Shown: positions 51,678 through 60,719 of the stretch, piece by piece
How the letters are laid out: the number at the start of each line of letters is the position of its first letter
How positions within the stretch are numbered: position 1 is the first letter of the stretch
From: Poriferisodalis sp965198245
GTDB lineage: Bacteria; Actinomycetota; Acidimicrobiia; Acidimicrobiales; Poriferisodalaceae
DNA length: 64,000 bases
Assembly: GCF_965198245.1 (NCBI RefSeq)
Contig: NZ_OZ240249.1
Coordinates: forward strand, 3,410,001-3,474,000
Direction of reading: 5' to 3'
The notes under the pieces: model-generated
What the model was told of the DNA's origin: nothing
The model's database searches: none
The model's input: only the letters and a program-made list of their open reading frames with translations
Program-made: the position numbers and the translations under genes

Positions 51678-53285
51678 CTAGCGGCCCGTTTCGGCGGCGA
51701 GTTCGTGCCGTCGCACCTTGCCCAGGGCGTTTCGGGGCAGCGCGGCGATCCGGTGCGTGCGGCGGGGCCGCTTGTAGTAGGCGAGGCGCTCGCCCACGAA
51801 GTCCTTCAGCTCGTCGTTACCGAAGTCCCGCTCGGCGACCACGTACGCCACCACCACCTCGCCCCACTCCGGATCGGGCTCGCCGCACACAGCGCACTCG
51901 ATCACATCGGGGTGGGAGGCGATGACCTCTTCGACCTCCCGGGGGTACACGTTGAAGCCGCCACAGATGATGAGCTCCTTGGCGCGACCGACGATCTGCA
52001 GGTAGCCGTCATCCCATTGGCCAAGGTCGCCAGTTCGGAACCAGCCGTCGGTGAATGACTGGGCGTTGGCGTCGGGCCGCTCCCAGTAACCCGAGAACAC
52101 GTTGGGACCTCGCACCAGGATTTCGGTGGCTTCATCGGCAGACGCCTGGTCGGTGGCCGGGACAGCATCGAGACGTACTTCCACCCCCGGCAGCGGAAAG
52201 CCGACGGTGCCGGCCCGACGCGGCTCGTCGTAGGGGTTGGACACCAGCATCACCGTCTCGGTCATGCCGTAACGCTCGATGACATGCTGACCGCTGGCCT
52301 CCCGCACGGCATCGTGCAGCTCGGCGGGCATGGGCGCCGAGCCCGAAACGCACAGTCGTAGTGCCGACAGTTCGGCTGCCCTCCGCGAGTCCACCAGCCG
52401 GGAGTACATCGTCGGGACGCCGAAGAAAAGCGTGGCTTGGTGCTCGGCAATCGCATCGAAGACGGCGTCCGGCTCAAAGCTCGGTTGCAGCACCGCCCGA
52501 GCCCCAACGGTGAGCGTTCCGTGCACTCCGACACCGAGACCGTGCATGTGAAACAGCGGCAGCGTTAGCACCAGAACGTCATCGTGCGTCCAGCGCCACG
52601 CCAGCTCCAGCGCTCGCACCGATGCCAGCAGGTTCGCGTGGCTGAGAACCGCACCTTTGGGACGCCCCGTCGTACCGGACGTGTATCCGATCAGTGCAGG
52701 GTCGGCGGGCTGGCGCAGACGGGCCTCTGCAAGCAGGTCGAGATCAGCGTCCGCTGCGCCACTCTCGAGATCGGCCACGTCAAAGTCGCCGACCAATACG
52801 GCCGGATCGGCCGAAGCGATCCACTGCTCCCACTCGCCGGAGCTGCCGACGCCCTCCACTAAAGCAGCGGTGGGACAGCAGTCGGCCACCACGCCGCGCA
52901 CCTCGTCGGCCCGGAAGGCACCGTTCAGCGGGACCACCACCGCACCCATCCCCATCAGCGCAGCGTGTGCCGCGACGAGCCGAGCTGAACTCGGTCCGCT
53001 CATGAGCACCCGGTCACCGGGCACGATGCCTACACCAGCCAAACGCCGAGCGACATCCTGGGCGCGTTCAGACAGCTGGGCGCCGGTCACCCAGCCATCG
53101 TGCGAATCCCACACCACCGTGCGCTGCGGATCGGACGACCATCGGTCCAGCCACACCGCAGGCAGGGTCCCGCCCGCAGTGAGATCTACGTCGGCAGCAC
53201 TGCGTCCGGGCGGCAGATGCCTAGACCACTGAGACGCGTGCCCACTGGGTTCTTGACGAATGCGCCGCCCGAGTTGAGCTGACAT
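51678..53285 (-). CDS. AMP-dependent acyl-CoA ligase
   Basis: A 535-residue ANL-family ligase: YTSGTTGRPKGAVLSHAN (AMP-binding P-loop), VLTLPLFHMHG, ERYGMTETVML, GWFRTGDLGQWDDGY and the C-terminal NALGKVRRH lysine motif are present. It activates a carboxylic acid as acyl-AMP then CoA ester; the substrate is unknown. The ATG at 53285 lies only 4 nt beyond the 3' end of tRNA-Glu on the same strand. The mRNA may therefore start by tRNA processing and be leaderless. An in-frame start further upstream would overlap the tRNA and is rejected. Confidence 0.85.
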   Translation of the reverse strand: MSAQLGRRIRQEPSGHASQWSRHLPPGRSAADVDLTAGGTLPAVWLDRWSSDPQRTVVWDSHDGWVTGAQLSERAQDVARRLAGVGIVPGDRVLMSGPSSARLVAAHAALMGMGAVVVPLNGAFRADEVRGVVADCCPTAALVEGVGSSGEWEQWIASADPAVLVGDFDVADLESGAADADLDLLAEARLRQPADPALIGYTSGTTGRPKGAVLSHANLLASVRALELAWRWTHDDVLVLTLPLFHMHGLGVGVHGTLTVGARAVLQPSFEPDAVFDAIAEHQATLFFGVPTMYSRLVDSRRAAELSALRLCVSGSAPMPAELHDAVREASGQHVIERYGMTETVMLVSNPYDEPRRAGTVGFPLPGVEVRLDAVPATDQASADEATEILVRGPNVFSGYWERPDANAQSFTDGWFRTGDLGQWDDGYLQIVGRAKELIICGGFNVYPREVEEVIASHPDVIECAVCGEPDPEWGEVVVAYVVAERDFGNDELKDFVGERLAYYKRPRRTHRIAALPRNALGKVRRHELAAETGR

Positions 53286-53289
53286 GGAG

Positions 53290-53362
53290 CACCCCCAACG
53301 GGATTCGAACCCGTGCCGCCACCTTGAGAGGGTGGTGTCCTTGGCCGCTAGACGATGGGGGC
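53290..53362 (-). tRNA. tRNA-Glu (CTC)
   Basis: A 73-nt cloverleaf on the minus strand. The acceptor GCCCCCA pairs with TGGGGGT, the anticodon stem CCACC/GGTGG encloses loop CTCTCAA with anticodon CTC (53326-53328), and GGTTCGAATCC forms the T arm. CCA is not encoded. Its 3' end is directly followed by the start of the acyl-CoA ligase gene. Confidence 0.95.
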
Positions 53363-53407
53363 TGGTTGCGATGCGACTCGCCAGCATATCCACCGCCCGA
53401 TTCGTCC

Positions 53408-55021
53408 CTATTTCTCGTCGACTGGCGGCCAGATCTCGGTGTCAGGATGCAAGCCGTACCAGGCGAACCAGAACGACTGTGACGACACGATGCGCGGCAG
53501 CCTGATGTCGACACGGTTGCGTCCGTCAAGACCGTTGACGAGCAACTGGTCGTGCAGCACACCTTGAGGAGCCACTTCGACTGGGGCTCGGTGTCGCCAC
53601 GCTGCGGCCGGTACTCCTTCAACGTCCGCTGCGCTGTAGACCCTGGCTCCGCCCTGGTTCGGCACGATCACCAGCGGTTCGGTTCCGAGAACAAACACGA
53701 ACGGGTCCCGGGCCTCGAGCGCAGTCAGGCCGAGCGCCAGAGCATGGCCGTTGCGGTCGATCGTGACCACTTCGTCCTTGAGTGCGAAAACCGCGGGCGT
53801 CTCGAACGTCGGGAACCAGAGGTCTTCGCTGGAGTAGTACGTGCGGTAGGCCGCGCCCGGCGTGTAGTCGTAGGCGATCGGCGGACGCTCGGGCATCTCG
53901 GGGTAGTACGTCGGCGGGGGTGTGTCGAGCGTGAACGTATCGGGATGGTCGGCGAGCCAGTCCGCCCAGCGCACGGTGGCGACCGGGTACTGCTCCAGCT
54001 TCGTGCCCTCCAGCGGGCCGGCGAACGCGGTGCCCGAGAGGTGGTTCCACAGGCTCTCGGTCTCGTTGTCGATCATGATCTTGTTTGAGTCCATCAGCAG
54101 GCCCGATGTCTGGAACGTGAGCTCGTCACCGTTCGGGAGCCGTCGGTCGAACATGAGCGCTGTCAAGCACAGCGTGCAGTAGCCGAGCGCCACCGGCACG
54201 CCACCGACGACGTCGTTCAGCAGCTCATGGCGTGCAAGGAAACGCACCGGATAGGCCCCGGCCTCGCCGCCGATCACGACGCCGAGCACCAGCTCTTCGG
54301 GAGTCATGAAGTCCGCCTCGGCAGGTGTCAGCCGCTCGGGGTTGTTCAGCTCGGGAATGCCGCCACGGCGCACACCGCCCCACTGGATGGCGCCCAGCTT
54401 CACCCGGTCGGTGACCTGCGCCAACAAGTCTTCGTACTGGTACTCGACGTACGCATACAGCACCCGTTTCCAGATCTCGTAACCCTCACCAGGATCGATG
54501 CCATTCGTGCGATACCACGAGCCGTACCTGACGTAGTCGGAGCTGAAGTCCTGGGTGCTCTCGATGCCGGTGAGCGTCTGCAGCGCCCGCATCGATGCCA
54601 GCGTGACGTCCTGCGTGCCGCCGAAGCGCATGACGTCCAGGATCCACGGCACCCAGCGCTGTTCGCCGCTCAGGCCCATCTCTCCTGCGATATTGGCTGC
54701 AAACGCCGTGTTCGGCAGCTCCAGGAACTCGTCGATTTTCTCGAGCAGGGTGAGCTCGAGAAACGGCCGCCCGTCCTCGGTGCCGGGAAAGAACGGCTCC
54801 GTCGTCGTCGGCGGCACTGTGTCAGTGGGCGCAGTGTCCGAGGGTGCAGTCTCGATTGGCGCAGCCTCGACTACCTCTGAGTCGTCGACCACGTCGACGC
54901 CGGACGGGGCCAGCGTGGTCGTGGACTCGGCGACCGATGCGCCGCCGGGGTCCTCCTGCGAAGTCGAGCACGCGGCGACGAGCACGCTCACGGCCACGGC
55001 CACGCAGATCAGCTTTCGCAT
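53408..55021 (-). CDS. DUF3179-domain lipoprotein
   Basis: A 537-residue secreted lipoprotein. The signal peptide ends VAACS (lipobox Cys18), followed by a Thr/Pro/Glu-rich linker to about 78. The DUF3179 core (about 240-510) contains AGAYPVRFLARHELLNDVVGG and VALGYCTLCLTALMF, with two Cys in CTLC. The family is widespread but without a known activity. It is encoded leftward from a start at 55021, divergent from the polysaccharide deacetylase gene. Confidence 0.8.
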   Translation of the reverse strand: MRKLICVAVAVSVLVAACSTSQEDPGGASVAESTTTLAPSGVDVVDDSEVVEAAPIETAPSDTAPTDTVPPTTTEPFFPGTEDGRPFLELTLLEKIDEFLELPNTAFAANIAGEMGLSGEQRWVPWILDVMRFGGTQDVTLASMRALQTLTGIESTQDFSSDYVRYGSWYRTNGIDPGEGYEIWKRVLYAYVEYQYEDLLAQVTDRVKLGAIQWGGVRRGGIPELNNPERLTPAEADFMTPEELVLGVVIGGEAGAYPVRFLARHELLNDVVGGVPVALGYCTLCLTALMFDRRLPNGDELTFQTSGLLMDSNKIMIDNETESLWNHLSGTAFAGPLEGTKLEQYPVATVRWADWLADHPDTFTLDTPPPTYYPEMPERPPIAYDYTPGAAYRTYYSSEDLWFPTFETPAVFALKDEVVTIDRNGHALALGLTALEARDPFVFVLGTEPLVIVPNQGGARVYSAADVEGVPAAAWRHRAPVEVAPQGVLHDQLLVNGLDGRNRVDIRLPRIVSSQSFWFAWYGLHPDTEIWPPVDEK

Positions 55022-55133
55022 ATGGCCGGCGAGCCTATGGCAGGGCTTCGCTGCGCCACAGTCGGGCTTGTTGGACTAGAACGACGCTCGGGATGCGCTG
55101 CCGCGGCTGCGGCACACCGAAGGGGGAACTGAC

Positions 55134-56012
55134 ATGGACAACGGGCTGAGCGCCGACGCGATACCTGACAACCCGGCGGGCTATGTGTGCCTGACGTTCG
55201 ATTTCGACGGACCGTCGCTGTGGATAGCCCGTCGCCAAACCACACCGACCCCCATCTCGCGGGGCGAATTCGGAGCGGTTGCCGTGCCCCGGATCCTGAA
55301 GCTGCTGGCGCGCCACGACATCGGCTGCACGTTCTTCATTCCCGGTCATTCCATCGACACCTACCCCGACGCCGCCCGGATGGTCGTCGACGCCGGCTGC
55401 GAAGTGGGACTGCATGGCTACGCCCACGAGTACAACCCCCGGCTCAGCGAGGAGGAGGAACGCGCCATCCTCGAGCGGACCTTCGCCCAGATCGAGACGC
55501 TCACCGGTGCGCCGCCGAAGGGCTACCGGGCACCGTCAGGAGACCTCAATCCGTGGACGGTCGACCTGCTCACCGAATTCGGCCTCAGCTACGACTCGTC
55601 GCTCATGGGCCATGACTACGCCCCCTATTGGCTGCGCACCGGTGACCGATTCCCAACCGATGGGCCCATGGAGTTCGGCGAGCAGATCGACCTGGTCGAG
55701 CTCCCGTTCAGCTGGCACCTCGACGACTACGTCCACCTCGAGTTCGTTACCTTCAAGAACACGATCCTGACCGGGCTCGAGAACCCCGGCGCAATGTTTG
55801 ACGGGTTTCTTTCGGATGTGAAGTGGATGGTGAGCGAAGTCGGGCATGGCGTGTGCACGGTCACGTTCCACCCCCAGGCGATTGGGCGGGGCGGGCGTCT
55901 GTACGAGATGGAGCGATGGATCGAACAGATGACCGATCTCGGCGTGAGCTACGCCCGCATGTGCGATGTCGCGGAGTCCTGGCGGGCAGGTCGCCAACTC
56001 GGCATCGAGTAG
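55134..56012 (+). CDS. Polysaccharide deacetylase family protein
   Basis: A 292-residue NodB-like carbohydrate esterase 4 protein. VCLTFDFDGPS supplies the catalytic and metal Asp, EVGLHGYAHE the His ligands, and YRAPSGDLNPW the R-P/A-P motif; HPQAIGRGGRL gives the last His. No signal peptide is seen, so it may act on a cytoplasmic or small substrate, as in allantoinase-like or PuuE-type enzymes. AAGGGGGAA precedes the ATG at 55134. Confidence 0.85.
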   Translation: MDNGLSADAIPDNPAGYVCLTFDFDGPSLWIARRQTTPTPISRGEFGAVAVPRILKLLARHDIGCTFFIPGHSIDTYPDAARMVVDAGCEVGLHGYAHEYNPRLSEEEERAILERTFAQIETLTGAPPKGYRAPSGDLNPWTVDLLTEFGLSYDSSLMGHDYAPYWLRTGDRFPTDGPMEFGEQIDLVELPFSWHLDDYVHLEFVTFKNTILTGLENPGAMFDGFLSDVKWMVSEVGHGVCTVTFHPQAIGRGGRLYEMERWIEQMTDLGVSYARMCDVAESWRAGRQLGIE

Positions 56013-56031
56013 CCAGAACTGTCGCAGCGAC

Positions 56032-57174
56032 CTACCAGTCGGTGCCATCGAGCATGCGGCTGATCAGCATCTTCTGAACCTCAGAGGTGCCTTCGTAGAT
56101 CTGGTACACCCTCACGTCGCGGTAGATCTTCTCGACCGGGTAGTCGGCCAGGTACCCGTAGCCGCCATGGATCTGGATGGCCTTCGAGGCCACTCGCTCG
56201 GCCATCTCCGACGCGAACAGCTTGGCCATCGAGGCCTCCCGGGCGCACTCGAGACCTTGGTCGCGCATCTGGGCGGCGTGCAGGTAGAGCTGCCGGGCAG
56301 CCTCGATCTGGGTCGCCATCTCGGCCAAGGTGAATGAGATGGCCTGGTGCTCAATGATGGGACGCCCGAAGGTCTCCCGTTCCTGGGCGTACTCGTAAGC
56401 GGCCCGCATCGCAGCTCGCGCTCCGCCGGTGGCCTGGGCAGCCACGCCGATGCGACCCAGCGAGAGGTTTCCCAGCGCGATGCCGAGGCCGCGACCGGGC
56501 TCGCCGAGCACGTCTGCGGCCGGCACCCGCATATTCTCGAAGACCACTTGGCAGGTGTCATTGGTGCGGTGGCCGAGCTTGGTCTCGGTGGCGATCACCT
56601 GGTAGCCGGGATTGTCGGTCGGAGTGACGAACGTCGTGATGCCCCGCTTGCCGGCTGCGGGGTCGGTCACCGCCACGATCATCGCTAGATCGGCGCTGGA
56701 GCCTGCGGTGATAAAGGCCTTGTGGCCGTTCAACACGTACTCGTCACCGTCTGCAGTGGCCCGCGTCCGGATCGCCGCTGCGTCTGAACCGGTGTGCGGC
56801 TCAGTGAGGTGAAAGCAGCCCAGCCACTCACCGCTCGTAAGCTTGGTGAGGTAGTCGCGGCGCTGCTGATCGGTTCCGGACTGCTCGATCGCCGCAGCCA
56901 CGGGCGAGTTGTTCGCCGCCATCATGTTGCTGATCCCGCCGTCGGCAGCTGAGATCTCCTCGATGGCCAACGCGTACGACACGAAATCGGCGCCCGCACC
57001 GCCCCAGCAAGGATCGATCATCACGCCCATGAGCCCGACGCCGGCCATCTGCCGGAACAGCTCCCGAGGCGCTCCCCCATCGTGATCCCACGCTGCCGCA
57101 AAGGGAGCGATCTCGCGCTGGGCGAAGCTCCGCGCCACGTCGCGAATCTGTTGCTGCTCCTCAGTCAACTGCAC
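56032..57174 (-). CDS. Acyl-CoA dehydrogenase
   Basis: A 380-residue flavoprotein acyl-CoA dehydrogenase. CFHLTEPHTGSDAAAI (FAD/substrate loop), AFITAGSSADL, RIGVAAQATGGARAAM and the C-terminal YRDVRVYQIYEGTSEVQKMLI, whose Glu is the catalytic base, are present. It removes hydrogens at C2-C3 of an acyl-CoA; chain specificity is not visible. The start GTG at 57174 has GGGAGG upstream and fits the family, so the longer frame to 57228 is not used. It converges with the deacetylase gene. Confidence 0.92.
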   Translation of the reverse strand: MQLTEEQQQIRDVARSFAQREIAPFAAAWDHDGGAPRELFRQMAGVGLMGVMIDPCWGGAGADFVSYALAIEEISAADGGISNMMAANNSPVAAAIEQSGTDQQRRDYLTKLTSGEWLGCFHLTEPHTGSDAAAIRTRATADGDEYVLNGHKAFITAGSSADLAMIVAVTDPAAGKRGITTFVTPTDNPGYQVIATETKLGHRTNDTCQVVFENMRVPAADVLGEPGRGLGIALGNLSLGRIGVAAQATGGARAAMRAAYEYAQERETFGRPIIEHQAISFTLAEMATQIEAARQLYLHAAQMRDQGLECAREASMAKLFASEMAERVASKAIQIHGGYGYLADYPVEKIYRDVRVYQIYEGTSEVQKMLISRMLDGTDW

Positions 57175-57258
57175 TGCGCCCTCCCCGAAGCGGGCTCCCC
57201 GTGGTGGGGTGCATCGTGGCCAAGGCACCGCTGTCCCGCGGCGACCTAACGTACCGCC

Positions 57259-58425
57259 ATGGGTGAACGCATCTCAGAAGCTGGATTCGATCTCGATCAG
57301 GTGGACCGTCTGCTCACGACCACGAGGGCCGTGCGCAAGCGGCTCGATTTGGACCGCTGGGTCAGCGACGAACTCATCTTCGAGTGCGTCGATCTCGCGG
57401 AACAAGCGCCCACGGGCGGCAACGACGCAAGCCGTCGCTGGATGGTGATCCGGGACCAGGAGCTCAAGAACCAGCTCGGGGAGCTGTACGCAGAGGTCGG
57501 CACCATCTTCATCAACGCACGCGGGCGTCTCGACGGCACCGGTCACCCCAAGGAGCACATCGTCAGCTCCAGCGCCTACCTCGTCGAGAACTATGCGAAG
57601 GCGCCGGCGCTGGTCATGCTCGCGATCTGGGGCATCCACGACAACAGCGGCCGGCCGGGGCTGTTCGACAGCGCCATCGGGTCGGCTTGGAGCTTCAATC
57701 TGGCCCTGCGTTCCCGCGGTCTCGGCACCGCCTACGCCACGATGCTCAACAACAAGCCCGACGAGGTGGCCGAGCTGTTGGGCATGCCGCCGGGCCTGAC
57801 CACCCTTGTGTGCTTCCCGGTGGCCTACACCAAGGGCACCGAGTTCTCGCCAGCACCTCGGCGACCGGCGAGCGAGATCACCTACTTCGACCAGTGGGGC
57901 TTCACTCGCCAGCGGCCGAGCGCCGACGGCACAGCCAGGGTCACCGACGGTCAGGGCGTCGTCGTGGAGGTCGACACCGATGCACGTCCTCGAGCGGTGT
58001 GGGAGGTCATCTCCGACATCAACATGCCAGCCGAGTTCTCCGAGGAGTTCCTGGGTGCCGAGTGGACATCCGACGGCCCTGTCGGCGTCGGATCCACCTT
58101 CAAGGGCCGCAATTCCATTCCGGATGTGTTCGACTGGCAGACCGACTGCATCGTCACTGCCTGGGAGGAACGCACAGCATTCGAGTGGCGGGTGACTGAC
58201 ACCGAGACCCCTGGCGCGGTGTGGCGTTTCGACCTCGCTGAGCAGGGCGGGGGTAGCAGGCTTCGGTTCTCGATGCTGATCGGCCAAGAGAACAACGGCA
58301 CCGTTCCCATCGCACTCCGTGATCCGGCGAAAGAGCAGCGAGTGCTGAACCGGCGCCGAGAGACCCTCCGAGCCAACATGCAGCGCGTCGTCGAAGGCGT
58401 CAAGGCCATCGTCGACGGCGAGTGA
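57259..58425 (+). CDS. Nitroreductase fused to a SRPBCC (START-like) domain
   Basis: A 388-residue fusion. Residues 1-205 form an FMN-dependent nitroreductase: TTTRAVRKRLDLDR, CVDLAEQAPTGGN, FNLALRSRGLGTAYATM and LLGMPPGLTTLVCFPVAYTKG. A linker around 205-235 leads to a SRPBCC ligand-binding domain (about 236-385: VVVEVDTDARPRAVWEVISDI, FDWQTDCIVTAWEE, AFEWRV). The pair suggests a reductase that keeps its hydrophobic substrate in the START-like cavity. Such fusions are unusual. A strong hairpin terminator follows at 58464. Confidence 0.82.
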   Translation: MGERISEAGFDLDQVDRLLTTTRAVRKRLDLDRWVSDELIFECVDLAEQAPTGGNDASRRWMVIRDQELKNQLGELYAEVGTIFINARGRLDGTGHPKEHIVSSSAYLVENYAKAPALVMLAIWGIHDNSGRPGLFDSAIGSAWSFNLALRSRGLGTAYATMLNNKPDEVAELLGMPPGLTTLVCFPVAYTKGTEFSPAPRRPASEITYFDQWGFTRQRPSADGTARVTDGQGVVVEVDTDARPRAVWEVISDINMPAEFSEEFLGAEWTSDGPVGVGSTFKGRNSIPDVFDWQTDCIVTAWEERTAFEWRVTDTETPGAVWRFDLAEQGGGSRLRFSMLIGQENNGTVPIALRDPAKEQRVLNRRRETLRANMQRVVEGVKAIVDGE

Positions 58426-58463
58426 GGCCGAGGGCTGCGCTCAGACATCACAGCATGAACGCG

Positions 58464-58497
58464 AGAGGGCCGGCGGGCTGATGCCCGCCGGCCCTCT
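58464..58497. terminator. Strong bidirectional hairpin terminator
   Basis: AGAGGGCCGGCGGGC (58464-58478) and its perfect reverse complement (58483-58497) enclose a TGAT loop, followed by TTC on the plus strand. It separates the rightward nitroreductase gene from the leftward binding-protein gene and could end both transcripts. Confidence 0.8.
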
Positions 58498-58541
58498 TCG
58501 TTGACCGTTCGGTCAACTAGGGAATCAGATGCAGCGCCTGC

Positions 58542-60272
58542 CTAGCGGCAGCCGCCGTTGTCCTTGTCCCAAGCGCAGTTCGTGGACTTGCCATTGACGT
58601 CCACGACGTCACCGACCTGGTTCCAAGTCTGCACGGTGGCGTCGAACTGGCTGAAGTCCGAACCCTCGACGAAGTACGCATCAGCGTTGCCGTTGAGCTG
58701 GGTGATGATGCCGTCGAGAAGCATCGGGTGGTAGACGTCGATCGAACGCACCGCCAGGATGAAGTTCGTTCGGTTCAGACCGCCCGGAAGATCAGCCGCA
58801 ATGCGCAGCGCCTCGCCGTACGGATAGCCGTAGGTATAGCCGATGGCGTACAGCGACACCTTCGAGTCCAAGCCACCCGCCTCGAGATTAGCGTTCACGA
58901 ACGACATGAACGGCTCATCGACGAACTTCGGATCGGTGGAGTCCTTCGACCCGCCGCCGATGATCCACCAGTTATTGGCGAAGTCGCCAGCCGGCTTCAT
59001 GTAGGCCTCGATGCCCTTGCACACCGACGGCGTGAACAGCGCGCCGCCCTTGGCGTTGATGTCGTCGTACAGGCCGCTCTGACCGGCTTCCTGGATGGCC
59101 AGCAAGCACGGGTTGCCCGCCGTCATCGAGATGAACACATCAGGCTCGAACGCCAAGATGGTCGTCATCTCGTTGGTCAGCGTCGGCGCAGCCGGGTCGT
59201 GACGCACCGGCAGGTACTCGCTCACCACGTCGGAGTTGGCACCTGCCCACTCCTCGAAGCCGAGCTCGTAGGCCAGACCGAAGTCGTTGTCCATCACCAG
59301 ACCGGCAACCTTCACCGGCAGCAGATCCCCCAGGTTCTCCTTGATCCAAGCACCCCACAGGATCGACTCGGTCGAGTACGACATCTGCATGATGGTGGTC
59401 CACGGGTGGTTGACAGGGTCGCCCCAAGCTGGGTGGCCGGTCATCACGAACGGGTGCGGGATGCACTCCTCGTTGATCTTGTCGTACACCGCCAAGGTGT
59501 TCGGCGAGCCCAGCGTCAGGATCGAGAACACGTTCTCCGCCTCGATCAGCTCGTCCACGAACTCGATCGTCTGAGCGGCCACGTAGGCGTCGTCCTTGAC
59601 GATCAGCGTCAAGTCACGGGAAGAGTCGCCGACCATGATCGGGTCGTTGTCGTTGATCCAGTTGAAGTAGTTCTCCCAGCCATACGCTATGTTGCCGTAC
59701 GCAGCCAGGTTGCCCGACTGGGCCGTGGTGTGGCCGATGCGGATCTGCGAGTCGGTGATGCCTGTCGTGTCCGACCAGTCGTCGGGGCAGGCACTCATGT
59801 CGATCTCGAAGCCCGCAGGGCCGCGCAGGATGCCGTCACCACCGGGTTCGAGGCCTGTGGTGTACTCACCCGACTCGAGCTTCTCCGTGATCGTTGCCAC
59901 TGTCTTGGCGCGGCGAGCAGCAGCCTCTTCGAAGATGCCATCGAGGGTGGAGCGATCAAACATCATCTCCTCCTCTTCGGCCATCTCCTCTTCGGCCATC
60001 TCCTCTTCGTCATCCTCGCCGGCAACTGCCGCCTCGATCTCTTCCTCGGCCGCGGCGCCGCCGAGAGCACCAGTGGCGCCCTCGTCTTCTTCCTCTTCGG
60101 CCATCTCCTCCTCTTCCATCGCCTCGTCTTCGCTTGCCGCGGCGGTGGTTTCGGTCTCTGTCTCGCCGGCTCCGCCATCATCCGCGTCGTCATCGCCGCC
60201 GCCGCACGCAGCGGCAACAAGCGAGAACGCGAATAGCAGGGCCAGCAAGCGCCACATTCGACGCTTGGTCAT
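58542..60272 (-). CDS. Branched-chain-type substrate-binding lipoprotein
   Basis: A 576-residue ABC substrate-binding lipoprotein. The signal peptide ends VAAACGGG (Cys23), followed by a very acidic linker (about 24-108) with repeats such as MAEEEE and a Gly/Ala patch. The Peripla_BP_6 domain starts near 175 (DSQIRIGHTTAQSGNLAAYG) and includes GLVMDNDFG and DVFISMTAG. GGGGGAG precedes the ATG at 60272. The permease genes lie upstream on the same strand, so it belongs to the same importer. A damaged paralogue lies between them. Confidence 0.88.
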   Translation of the reverse strand: MTKRRMWRLLALLFAFSLVAAACGGGDDDADDGGAGETETETTAAASEDEAMEEEEMAEEEEDEGATGALGGAAAEEEIEAAVAGEDDEEEMAEEEMAEEEEMMFDRSTLDGIFEEAAARRAKTVATITEKLESGEYTTGLEPGGDGILRGPAGFEIDMSACPDDWSDTTGITDSQIRIGHTTAQSGNLAAYGNIAYGWENYFNWINDNDPIMVGDSSRDLTLIVKDDAYVAAQTIEFVDELIEAENVFSILTLGSPNTLAVYDKINEECIPHPFVMTGHPAWGDPVNHPWTTIMQMSYSTESILWGAWIKENLGDLLPVKVAGLVMDNDFGLAYELGFEEWAGANSDVVSEYLPVRHDPAAPTLTNEMTTILAFEPDVFISMTAGNPCLLAIQEAGQSGLYDDINAKGGALFTPSVCKGIEAYMKPAGDFANNWWIIGGGSKDSTDPKFVDEPFMSFVNANLEAGGLDSKVSLYAIGYTYGYPYGEALRIAADLPGGLNRTNFILAVRSIDVYHPMLLDGIITQLNGNADAYFVEGSDFSQFDATVQTWNQVGDVVDVNGKSTNCAWDKDNGGCR

Positions 60273-60385
60273 GTTGTCTCCCCCTTCGGTTACAAAAGAC
60301 AAACCGGAAACGGAATCGCACAGAAACCGGACCGGTCGAGAGTGACGCTAGTTCTCGGCGTTGAGCCGGTCACCGGAGGTCTCAT

Positions 60386-60719
60386 GTCAATTCTGCGACG
60401 ATTTCGATTCCGCGACCTCGTCTCGGCACGCGCAAGGGCCGGCGGACTGTTGCCCGCCGTCATCGAGATGAACACATCAGGCTCGAACGCCAAGATGGTC
60501 GTCATCTCGTTGGTCAGCGTCGGCGCAGCCGGGTCGTGACTCACCGGCAGGTACTCGCTCACCACATCGGAGTTGGCGTGCGCCCACTCCTCGAAGCCCT
60601 CAGGGCCGCGCAGGATGCCGTCGTCACCGACGCCGTACTTCCCCGCCTCGATCTGCGCAGTCAGCGTTGCAACAGCCTTGGCGCGACGAGCTGAGGTGCG
60701 TCAATCTCGCGACGATTTC
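60386..60719. repeat. Imperfect 20-nt direct repeats around a gene fragment
   Basis: Two 20-nt copies, 60386-60405 and 60700-60719, share 17 positions (GTCAAT...GCGACGATTTC). They flank the decayed binding-protein fragment. They may record the recombination or insertion that left the fragment. Confidence 0.6.
60449..60695 (-). pseudogene. Remnant of a second binding-protein gene with internal deletion
   Basis: This stretch is nearly identical to 59113-59254 of the intact binding-protein gene (EYLPV-HDPAAPTLTNEM...FISMTAGN). It then jumps to a sequence similar to 59818-59930 (GDDGILRGP...). The two parts join at CTCGAAGCC-like sequence that occurs at both places in the intact gene, giving GPEGFEEWA. 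No full reading frame survives. It is a paralogous copy reduced by deletion. Confidence 0.75.

Noticed and set aside
58728..60236. 502-codon plus-strand frame opposite the binding lipoprotein
   Set aside because: Shadow frame; no signal, domain or ribosome site.
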